Positions 26,045-33,325 of a stretch of 55,885 nt of DNA are shown here, piece after piece (position 1 is the first letter of the stretch; each line of letters opens with the position of its first letter). Source of the DNA: an uncultured Ruminococcus sp. GTDB lineage: Bacteria > Bacillota > Clostridia > Oscillospirales > Acutalibacteraceae. The stretch spans positions 1 through 55,885 of the forward strand of contig CADCDE010000030.1 in NCBI GenBank assembly GCA_902800065.1, read 5' to 3'. The notes under the pieces are model-generated. The model saw only the letters and a program-made list of their open reading frames with translations. It was not told where the DNA came from and ran no database searches. The position numbers and the translations under genes were made by a program.

Positions 26045-26530
26045 ATGGCGAACGAAATTATAGAATTTGGAAATTGGGAAGGTAAACCTATTAAATGGAA
26101 TATTTTGAAAGAAGATGATTTTCAAATGCTTCTTGTCAGCAAAAAATCATTAATATATATGCAATATGCCAACCAAGACAATTCAACATGGCAATCCTCT
26201 AATGTAAGAAAATATCTTAATGAGAACTTTTATTATGAGGCATTTTCCAACAGCGAAAGATTAAAGATAATAAATGCCCTGCTCCCTGATGTCGGAAATG
26301 CAAAGGACAATATATTTGTTTTAAGTTATGATGAAGCTAACAGTCTTTTATCAAGTGACAGCAAAAGAAAAAACAGCTTGAATATACCACAAAGAAATAA
26401 CAATTATACTGTTTTACGCACTCCAAATAATTATGAACGTATAACCTTGATTTATCGTGAGGGATATTTTACAGATGGTTGGGCATCTGCTGATTGGTGG
26501 GTTAATCCAGCCCTGTACCTCAAAAAATGA
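26045..26530 (+). CDS. DUF6273-like domain protein
   Basis: A 161-residue protein. GGAGTGA at 26031 selects ATG 26045. The pattern FGNWEGKPIKWNIL, then LLVSKKSL, W-x-SSNVRKYLNENFY, FVLSYDEAN and a final WWVNPALYLKK matches the DUF6273 domain, often found in surface or cell-wall-associated proteins of Firmicutes ('W..S.lR.WLN..Fy..aFs..E', ending 'vrPAlwl'). It lacks a signal peptide, so here it appears cytoplasmic or exported by other means. It is the last gene of operon B, 16 bp after the Hsp70-like gene. DUF6273 resembles the FGE-sulfatase/C-type-lectin-like ligand-binding family, as seen in variable binding proteins of diversity-generating systems. That comparison is inference. Confidence 0.7.
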   Translation: MANEIIEFGNWEGKPIKWNILKEDDFQMLLVSKKSLIYMQYANQDNSTWQSSNVRKYLNENFYYEAFSNSERLKIINALLPDVGNAKDNIFVLSYDEANSLLSSDSKRKNSLNIPQRNNNYTVLRTPNNYERITLIYREGYFTDGWASADWWVNPALYLKK

Positions 26531-26565
26531 TGCCTGAATACATGAATGATATATAAAAAATGAAT

Positions 26566-26600
26566 GGGTGAGAGGCGTATGGCTTCTCACTCATTTTTGT
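26566..26600 (+). terminator. Terminator hairpin, copy 3, end of operon B
   Basis: Stem GGGTGAGAGGC with GGCTTCTCACTC, followed by ATTTTTGT, 36 bp after the last stop codon of operon B. It is homologous to the hairpins at 1 and 17588. Confidence 0.8.
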
Positions 26601-27130
26601 ACCAATTTTTATCATATCAAAAATTCTGACAGCGGCATTGTAATAGAGAATTTCTGCATTTTCAATAGCTTAATGCAATGACATGGGGCGGTCAATTATA
26701 TTTATTCTACCACAGAATCGTCACTTTGGATTTTTTATTTTTGCATTTTCATTTTACAATCTCCTATTATTTATTATTGACAACTATAAATGAACAAATC
26801 TGAAAAATGCACAAATAAACTGTCATTCAGAGCGTAGTGAGGAATCTTAAAAAGACCTTTCACTTCGTTCAGGGTGACAGATACAGTGTTTGTGCATAAT
26901 CATGAATAATGGATACATTTTATCATTTATAGTATTAATTTTTAACATACAACAATATTCTTTTTTATCCAATTATATTATAACAGTAATCTTCTTAAAA
27001 TATTTTTATGAATAAAATACAAATTCGACAAATTACGACAAAATTTATGTAAACTAAAGTGGTATAGAAAAAAATTTTAAGCAGTTGTATAATATATGTG
27101 AAATTCATTTCCAAAGGAGATTTTTTATAA
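26601..27130. other. Non-coding interval with one MITE core palindrome
   Basis: This 530 bp AT-rich stretch has no supported gene. At 26821-26880 lies a ~60 bp palindrome, GTCATTCAGAGCGTAGTGAG to TCGTTCAGGGTGACAG, homologous to the central part of the MITEs described elsewhere but without their terminal repeats. A TATAAT near 27087 may be the -10 of the following DUF6514 gene, without a convincing -35. Confidence 0.6.
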
Positions 27131-27378
27131 TGAAAGACACTTATGTTTATGAAATTACGGAAAGTGAAACATTTGTAGAAGAAACAGGAAAAATAATATC
27201 TTATGGAATAACAATCTATAATTCAGACAGAGAGCTTGCAAAGCATAAAAATGAATCCTGCCGTGTGGACAATATTTCACCTGACCATAACAAGATACTG
27301 AAACTTAAAGATATTATGGAAGAACTTGAGCTTTACCCGATACATTTGCGTGATGTAGTAGAAGATTTTTTGGCATGA
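27131..27378 (+). CDS. DUF6514-like small protein
   Basis: An 82-residue protein whose ATG at 27131 follows AAAGGAG by a normal spacing. It is soluble and acidic. The sequence contains GKIISYGITIYNSD and a C-terminal helix LKDIMEELELYPIHLRDVVEDFL, resembling the DUF6514 family of short clostridial proteins of unknown function. It stands alone, with no operon partner, between operon B and the prophage remnant on the other strand. Confidence 0.65.
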
Positions 27379-27424
27379 AACAAAAATCCGCCTGTAAGGA
27401 TATTATACTCTCAACTTAAAACAT

Positions 27425-28297
27425 TTAGCAAAAAAACAATTTCATACTTTCATATTGAGAACGATTGAGGTATAATGGTATCAAATACAATTGATAGGAG
27501 AAGTACTTGCCTTGTATAACTTCATTGGCAATTTTATCAATATCAATTTTTTCGGTGTAGTTGAGTGCTATCCAGCCCTTGATACCATCATATTCGGTAA
27601 GTCCCCATGTATAACCACTGCCAGAAGTCTGATTTGTAATTTTCAGCGTTGTCTCGTAAGGTACTGTTCCAAGAATATTTTTCTTAGTGCTTGCACCCTG
27701 ACGGATATTCAGACCGTCATTTGCGGTGACTTTTACGAAATAATCTACATTTGCAGAGGAATTGACATCATATATTTCGGTCTTTTTTTGAGTATTTGTG
27801 GATGTAGTTTTTGCTTCGCTTGTCCAGAACGGTCTGTAAAAAGCGTAAACTGAATAGTCATTCAGATAGCGTGTTTTACGCTTGAAAGTCGAGGTCATAG
27901 CCCAATTGCCATTGATTCCATCAACATTTCCTTCAAGGGTTGTAATGATATTGCCGTTGACAGCTTCGACAATGCCGATATGGTCGCAGAAATATTTGTC
28001 ATGTGACGAATAATCCTCGTATCTCAGAAAAAACAAATCTCCTGCCTGCGGTGATTTTTCGCCTTTTCGGAACCATGTACCATATTTGGCGTCAGAATAT
28101 CGGGGAATAGTTCCTGCACCGCCCTCAATGCACTTTATGTATTTGCCTATGAACCCGCAATCGTTCATGACTGATGATACTGCAAAGGCACACCAATGGT
28201 CAATGTAGTTCAATCTCAGCTTCGTCATGCAGACATATTTTCCGTTCACTCCGATGTATTCTCTTGCTTTCGTCAAGAATTTTTCTCTGTCAGTCAT
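27425..28297 (-). CDS. Phage-type endolysin (CHAP-like amidase + SH3), C-terminus replaced
   Basis: A 290-residue cell-wall hydrolase. AAAGGAG with a 9 nt spacer points to the ATG at 28297, not the one at 28306. Residues 1-150 are a CHAP-like amidase/peptidase domain: HWCAFAVSSVMNDCG holds the catalytic Cys region and DHIGIVEAVNG the catalytic His, and GDLFFLRYED fits the fold. Residues about 185-250 are a bacterial SH3 domain (GLNIRQGAST, then GWIALNYTEK). The last part opens like a CW_7 wall-binding repeat (IDKIANEVIQGK) but then changes abruptly to unrelated sequence (YFSYQLYLI onwards), so the 3' end was lost in a rearrangement near 27505. Together with the holin genes it forms a prophage lysis cassette. 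Catalysis may persist with poorer binding. Confidence 0.8.
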   Translation of the reverse strand: MTDREKFLTKAREYIGVNGKYVCMTKLRLNYIDHWCAFAVSSVMNDCGFIGKYIKCIEGGAGTIPRYSDAKYGTWFRKGEKSPQAGDLFFLRYEDYSSHDKYFCDHIGIVEAVNGNIITTLEGNVDGINGNWAMTSTFKRKTRYLNDYSVYAFYRPFWTSEAKTTSTNTQKKTEIYDVNSSANVDYFVKVTANDGLNIRQGASTKKNILGTVPYETTLKITNQTSGSGYTWGLTEYDGIKGWIALNYTEKIDIDKIANEVIQGKYFSYQLYLIPLYLNRSQYESMKLFFC

Positions 28298-28493
28298 TTT
28301 GTTCATCTCCTTTAAGTTCGGGAAGCCCTGCGACAGATGTAAGCAGACTGCATACAGCAGCTATAGCCGATACTGACAGAACATTCAGCCAGTTTACTTC
28401 ATCTATCGCTGAACCTACAGTTATTGTTGCGACAATTGTTTGTGCAAAGGTTTTCAAGGCTCTGATGCCTGCAGCTTTTATCCATTTTTTCAT
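28290..28493 (-). CDS. Phage holin, r1t-type
   Basis: A 67-residue protein with one to two hydrophobic segments (TFAQTIVATITVGSAI and WLNVLSVSAIAAVCSLLTSV) and a charged tail (LKGDEQND), matching the r1t holin family. Holins open the membrane for the endolysin. The gene overlaps the endolysin start region and the upstream XhlA-like gene by a few bases, the usual compact lysis cassette. Confidence 0.78.
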   Translation of the reverse strand: MKKWIKAAGIRALKTFAQTIVATITVGSAIDEVNWLNVLSVSAIAAVCSLLTSVAGLPELKGDEQND

Positions 28494-28729
28494 GGCTTTC
28501 CCTCCAAATCCTGTATTCTGTGATTTATCACCTTGATTTTTTCTTCTTGCAGTTCTATCTTGTCTTCGACACGGTACATTCTTTCGATAAGATTGTTGTG
28601 CTTCTCGACTTTTTCCTCAAGTTTTTTGATACGGTATTCTGTTAATTTGCTTGTAGCGAAAATTCCTGCAAAAGTGCCTACCAGTGAACCGCAAAGACTG
28701 ATAATTGTGTTTAGTATCTGAAAATCCAT
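28490..28729 (-). CDS. XhlA-like haemolysin/holin-associated phage protein
   Basis: A 79-residue protein with an N-terminal hydrophobic helix (LNTIISLCGSLVGTFAGIFA) followed by a long charged coiled coil (YRIKKLEEKVEKHNN to the end). This architecture is typical of small phage lysis-module proteins related to XhlA, although the hydrophobic segment is N-terminal here. It overlaps the holin gene by 4 bp and the small ORF upstream by one base. Confidence 0.65.
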   Translation of the reverse strand: MDFQILNTIISLCGSLVGTFAGIFATSKLTEYRIKKLEEKVEKHNNLIERMYRVEDKIELQEEKIKVINHRIQDLEGKP

Positions 28730-28794
28730 TACTCATCATCTCCGTAATTTATCATTGCAATGTTTTCAGCATAATTATTTTTGTATTTAAACAT
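28729..28794 (-). CDS. Very small phage ORF before the lysis cassette
   Basis: A 21-residue ORF beginning MFKYKNNYAEN. It has a strong AAAGGAG site and its TAA overlaps the next ATG (TAATG). It resembles in position the XkdX-type short ORFs that precede lysis genes in Firmicute prophages. Either a real microprotein or a leader enabling coupled translation. Confidence 0.45.
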   Translation of the reverse strand: MFKYKNNYAENIAMINYGDDE

Positions 28795-28814
28795 TAAAAA
28801 AATATCTCCTTTTT

Positions 28815-29200
28815 TGAATATATTAATGTTCTTTTTCAAAAGAACATTTCGTATATAATGCAAAAAGTGTATGAAATTATGCCTGATGAGGTCGAAAAAA
28901 TATATTTTTTATCTGACTTTCGTGTATTGCCATTCGGAAGTCTGTGATTTTTATTACTGATGTTTTTTCCTAATATATGTCAAAATCTTTTTTATTTAAG
29001 ATTTGCTAACTTATAGTAAATATAACAAATCAAATGAGTGAAAGAACTCCATTTTAGACCATTTTTAACAAAAGTAAGTCATTTTGATGCTATTTTCTTA
29101 ATAGATTATTACAATTTATAATATAATGTATTATAATGGTTAATAAAGTGTTGTGATAGTTGATAAAAATTGTTGATTTTTCCCTGATTTCGGAGAATAG
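28815..29200. other. AT-rich non-coding stretch
   Basis: About 390 bp without a supported gene, separating the minus-strand lysis cassette from the plus-strand pilus-like genes. A TTGACA on the minus strand near 28977 could be a -35 for the lysis cassette but has no well-placed -10. No tRNA or attachment-site duplication was recognised. Confidence 0.5.
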
Positions 29201-29202
29201 TA

Positions 29203-29736
29203 TGGAAATAAAAAAAGAAGAAAAAAGTTTGTCCGCCTAAACCCGTATCGACAAAGCGACTTGCAATCAGTCTTTTGATAAGAATTTTGGTAATTGCAAT
29301 CGTGGTATGGCTGGTGTTGGCGTTTGTTCTCGGTATCACAATTAATTACGGTAATAATATGCATCCTGCAGTCAATGACGGTGACATGATAGTTTCGTTT
29401 AAGCTGCAATCCCCCTATCTCAATGCCGCAGTCCTTTACAAACATGACGGTAAAAGCCGCACGGACAGAGTGGTCGGACTGTCGGATGATGTGATAGATA
29501 TTACCGAAAATGGTGAGTTGTTCATTAATAATGCCCTTGCATCTGAGGATATTTTCTATCCAACTCATAAAGATGAAAATTCAAATATTCAATTTCCGTA
29601 CACGGTTGAGGAGGGCAGAGCGTTTATTCTCAACGACTACAGAGAAAATACAGATGACAGCCGCAGTTTCGGTACAGTTGCCTTGAAAGATATTGATGGT
29701 CCTTTTCTCATTACCATGCGTCGCAGGGGATTTTAA
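29203..29736 (+). pseudogene. SipA-like inactive signal peptidase, frameshifted near its start
   Basis: The product resembles type I signal peptidase: a basic N-terminus, a membrane anchor (LLIRILVIAIVVWLVLAFVL), a box-B-like NNMHPAVNDGD and a box-D-like RTDRVVGL. The catalytic Ser of the usual 'SM.P' is Asn here and the catalytic Lys of '(K)RV(I/V)G' is Asp. Both dyad residues are therefore missing, as in the pilus-assembly protein SipA of streptococci, which acts as a chaperone. It lies just before a pilin-like gene, the expected context. The natural start, ATG 29203 with GGAG upstream, is out of frame because of a seven-A run at 29211-29217; six As would restore the frame. It could be a dying gene, a slippage switch, or a sequencing error. 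An internal TTG at 29275 also opens the frame. Confidence 0.7.
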
Positions 29737-29812
29737 AGAATGCAAGCCTGTCTGATATGTCATGTGCAGATATATAAAAAATTTTTTTATTAAAAAAAGG
29801 AGGACAACCCAA

Positions 29813-31664
29813 ATGAAAAGAAAATTTGCTATATTTATGGTAATGCTTTTAGCTTTTGCACTGCTTATCAGCACTACCACAATCACAGTTTCTGCGGAAA
29901 CGACCTACACCCCCATCGGCGGTTCGGCAACATTCGCAAAAAAACTTGTCGTTAATTCTGATACTAATATTCCGAATATTACTTTCAGCTACACTATCAG
30001 ACGTGCTAATGCGATAGCCGCAACTGCTTCAACAGTTGAAATTTTGGAAGCCAACAGAGCAGGTAATGTTGAAACGGCTGTATATACCAATAACGACACA
30101 GCAGGTGCTATTTTTGGTCTTTCAACGGACACCGATCTGTCAGCTCCAACAGTAGGCAAAAAGTATGCTCAGAAAACCGTTTCGGTAAACTTCCTGGATG
30201 ACACATTTACAAAGCCGGGTGTTTACAGATACATTATCACAGAAACAACTACTCCGGCATTACCCGGTGTTGTTTATGATGAAAATCCTATCAGTGTAAC
30301 CACAGAGGACAACAGCACGAATCAATGGCTTCATTTAGCTGAACTGTCGGAACTTACACAGAAAGATTATATTACTTATTATGCAGATAAAGTCAGCGTT
30401 TCAATCTTGAGCCGGTCACTCCTGGAAATGTATTGCTGACAAAAAAAGTAAGCGGTTCAGAGAACATTGACTTCAATCTTGTGGAATATCCGTTTCAGAT
30501 ATGGTATAAAACCGAAGAAAACGGCATTGAGCATCTGCTTAAAAATGATGAGTATATCAGAGTAAATTATCAAAATTCCATTCAAAGAGTGGACTATTCA
30601 CCGTCATATACACTCCGAAACAGTTCGGTAACTTATGAATCTGTATATTTTCTAAATCCCGGAAAGAGTGCCGAAATAAGATTTCCTGATAATATCAGTC
30701 AATACAGAATCATAGAATGTGGCATAAATCAGGAAGTTTATGATACTGTAATTACGGGAACAGCAATCAACGGTACTGACAGAAAATTATATGATTCCGG
30801 TTGGATTAGCGTTGCACAGCGACCTGTTATTGTATTTGACAACCATGTCAATCCTGCCTCACTCCGTACTTTAAGTTTCACGAAAAAGTTTTTTGACGAA
30901 AGCGGAAATGAACTCACACCAGAACAGGATTCAACGGGATTCAATTTCCGTTTGTATCTCAGCAACGGTACAGATGATACTCTTACTCTTGCAAATATGA
31001 CAAAATACTATGTTACCGCTCCCAATGGAATGTTATGTACATGGGATTTCACAACACAGCCATTTGTCGCCTTCAATCAAAGTGATTATTCCTCTTTGAC
31101 ACCCGAACAAAAATCACAGTTTACTTTTGAAACTTCAATAAACGGTGCCATTTACAAAATTTCTGCTGGTTACAGCGTTGAAATTCCGAATATCCCCGTA
31201 GGTACTAAATTCAAGGTTATTGAAAGAGAAAATGAAATCCCCATAGGGTATAGTTTCAAAAGCTATAAGCGAATAGATGGAAGTTATCACGCTGAAGACG
31301 GTGATATGACCAATATAAATGCTATTGCCAATCATTCAGATTCACCAGTTTCTTACACCTATGCAGTGACATATCACTATGGAACACCCGTTTCACAAGC
31401 TCATAGAACAAAGCAGTATTTACTCTCAAACATGGTGACAGTGTAAAAATAATGCTTCCCGTGAACTCAAACATTACAGTCAGTGAAGACAATCAGGATT
31501 ACTCGACGATATGGCTGAAACTGTTGGCAATACCAAAACCTTCCGGCTTTTCAATGAATCTGTACTTGCGGTCACAAATCACCTTGACGCTGTGATACCT
31601 ACAGGAGTATTTCATACAGGAGTCGACACAGAGATTTTTATAATGGCAGGATTTTGTTTGTTTA
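29813..31664 (+). pseudogene. Scrambled pilin/adhesin pseudogene
   Basis: AAGGAGG and ATG 29813 start a secreted protein with a signal peptide (ALLISTTTITVSA then ET) and a Spy0128/FctA-type isopeptide pilin domain ending in YRYIITETTTPALPG. From about 30310 the sequence matches internal parts of the large adhesin at 36237-41759: a NQWL-x-L segment, then, after a missing stretch of roughly 500 residues and a one-base frameshift near 30400, the region TKKVSGSENIDFNLVEYPF to PNIPVGTKFKVIERE. A second break near 31340 deletes the CnaB repeats, and the final frame resumes with TKTF and the sorting-signal region IPTGV. The family-A MITE begins at 31665, replacing the C-terminal end. A degenerate relative of the adhesin, not functional as a whole. 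Confidence 0.75.
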
Positions 31665-31760
31665 ACGTGAGTTCGATGAAAACGGAAAGTTATTATACTG
31701 TCATTCTGAGGAGCGACAGCGACGAAGAATCTTACCAAGATTCCTCACTGCGTTCGGAAT
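31665..31760. repeat. Family-A MITE, right end missing (copy 2)
   Basis: Starts with ACGTGAGTTCGATG, contains the full central palindrome to CGTTCGGAAT and then ends at 31760 without the right terminal repeat. It disrupts the end of the pilin/adhesin pseudogene. Confidence 0.8.
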
Positions 31761-31762
31761 AA

Positions 31763-31801
31763 AATGTCTGACAGCATAATCTGCAGTCAGACATTTTTTT
31801 T
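31763..31801. terminator. Bidirectional terminator
   Basis: TGTCTGAC and GTCAGACA form an 8 bp stem with T-runs on both sides (TTTTTTTT on plus, TTTTATT on minus). It separates the plus-strand pseudogene from the minus-strand permease gene. Confidence 0.8.
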
Positions 31802-31829
31802 GTGAAATAATTGTTTTTGCAAAAATATT

Positions 31830-32972
31830 TTATATAGGGGTACGGCTGATAAAGTATCCGGGTATTACTACAAAAGCAAAATACGCAAGGCTTATCAGTG
31901 TGAATACAAGAAGAAATTTTTTTCCTTTTCCTGGATATTCCCTGACATACAGACGATAGTTTATCACTGAAGCGAGAGAGCCGATAATTGAACAAAGACC
32001 GGCGGAATCAAGTCCGTAGAGAAGTGCCCCACGATTGACAGCAAACGGATAAAGAACGATTGCCGCAGGCACATTTGAAATAAACTGACTGAGAATTATA
32101 CTTCCTTCATATTCATGTCCTGTTATTGCATTGCTGAGAAATGAAGCGATAGTTTCATTTCCTGCAACCGAGGACGAAAAGACGAAGAAACAGAAAAATG
32201 TCAGCAGCAGAACATAATCGGTCTTTATCAGTATCGTGCGGTCAGTTATAAGGATAGTCAGTGCTACATCAAGTACTGCCCACATCCAGAAGCCTGTTCT
32301 TGTAACAATGGTGATTATAACTACTGCGAATACTATCAGATAGGTTATCCGCTGTCTTTTTCGTTCAGGCTGCCATTTCCCGATAAAATCAGAATTGCCT
32401 ATATCTGTTTTTTTATGTATATCTCTGCGATACGGAAAAAGTACAAATGCAATAAGTATTACTCCGGATATTATCCATATCGGAAACATATATGAAATAA
32501 AATGCCATGCACTTACTCCTGACTGTCCGAAAATAAAAAGATTCTGAGGACTTCCGAAAGGTGTCAGTAAGGAGCCTCTGATTGCGGCAATATTTTCCAT
32601 GGTTATTATCGGAAGTATGTATTCTTCCTTGTTTCCTGCCCTGAACAATATGATTGTCAGCGGAACGAATATGATAAGTGATACGTCATTTGTCACGAAC
32701 ATTGAAGAAAAGAATACCGAAAAAACCAAAAACAGTGACAATCCTGCCATAGTACGGATATTCCCTGCAAGACGGAGCAGAGGACGGAAAATATTTTCTT
32801 TTTTAAAGCCCTCCAGAACCGTTAGCATCATAAAAAGTGTTCCGAGAGTTCTCCAGTCAATATCATTGAGAAGCTTTACTGACGGCGGTGTGATAAAAAG
32901 AGCCGCCAGAGCTGCCAGTATTGATACCGACAGCATTATTTCCTTTTTGATAACTTCCAATACTTTTTTCAC
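31830..32972 (-). CDS. SLC13/ArsB-superfamily anion permease
   Basis: A 380-residue membrane protein with about 10-11 hydrophobic segments, starting at GTG 32972 after AGGTGA. Motifs typical of the citrate/arsenite/sulfate (CitMHS/DASS) superfamily are present: a first half with SLFLVFSVFFSSMFVTNDVS, the GSLLTPFGSPQNLFIF substrate-loop motif (analogous to 'G.l.TpiGnp.n'), and a second half containing FLSNAITG and QFISNVPAAIVLYP. Such permeases exchange or take up dicarboxylates, citrate, sulfate or arsenite with Na+ or H+; the substrate cannot be read from this sequence. It is slightly shorter than ArsB (about 430). It has its own terminator at 31763 and no cotranscribed partner with a telling function. 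Confidence 0.85.
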   Translation of the reverse strand: MKKVLEVIKKEIMLSVSILAALAALFITPPSVKLLNDIDWRTLGTLFMMLTVLEGFKKENIFRPLLRLAGNIRTMAGLSLFLVFSVFFSSMFVTNDVSLIIFVPLTIILFRAGNKEEYILPIITMENIAAIRGSLLTPFGSPQNLFIFGQSGVSAWHFISYMFPIWIISGVILIAFVLFPYRRDIHKKTDIGNSDFIGKWQPERKRQRITYLIVFAVVIITIVTRTGFWMWAVLDVALTILITDRTILIKTDYVLLLTFFCFFVFSSSVAGNETIASFLSNAITGHEYEGSIILSQFISNVPAAIVLYPFAVNRGALLYGLDSAGLCSIIGSLASVINYRLYVREYPGKGKKFLLVFTLISLAYFAFVVIPGYFISRTPI

Positions 32973-33028
32973 TATCTGTTCACCTGCCTAATTATATCGA
33001 ATGCACTTTTCGGTTGCATTAAACAGTG

Positions 33029-33304
33029 TCAGCCATCCCATTGAAATTTGATTTCGGGATGTCTGATTTTTTTTCCTGTTTCTTCTTCAAATTCTCTGCG
33101 TAAAGCATCTTTTCTTGCTTTTGATTTTCGTGAAAATGTCTTGTATGACATATCATACTTCAGGAACAGCCATGATGAAAGACTGGAAGCTTTTTCGGGA
33201 TGAACTTCAGCACCTTTATAACGTTCTGTCGGCGACATATTATAGAATTCGGGACTGTGTCTGGGCATATTCAGCCATTTATTTGGTTTGTGTACTCTGC
33301 TCAT
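33029..33304 (-). CDS. Small basic protein of unknown family
   Basis: A 91-residue soluble, basic protein with a clear AAAGGAG before ATG 33304, 21 bp downstream of the TetM/NYN fusion gene, so probably cotranscribed. It contains NKWLNMPRHSPEFYNMSPTE and a Lys/Arg/Glu-rich second half (SRKSKARKDALRREFEEETG). I do not recognise a family. Basic charge and placement beside a ribosome-acting factor would allow an RNA- or ribosome-binding role, but nothing proves it. Confidence 0.65.
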   Translation of the reverse strand: MSRVHKPNKWLNMPRHSPEFYNMSPTERYKGAEVHPEKASSLSSWLFLKYDMSYKTFSRKSKARKDALRREFEEETGKKIRHPEIKFQWDG

Positions 33305-33325
33305 TAAAAAAACTCCTTTTATATA

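Noticed and set aside
234..26530. Complete canonical type VI secretion system
   Set aside because: Only VgrG, Hcp-like and PAAR-like parts are recognisable with fair confidence. ClpV, TssE, TssF/G, full TssK and TssJ/L/M are not seen, so the canonical label would overstate the evidence.
234..26530. Intact prophage
   Set aside because: No terminase, portal, capsid, integrase or tape-measure protein. The lysis cassette at 27.4-28.8 kb is on the other strand and separate.
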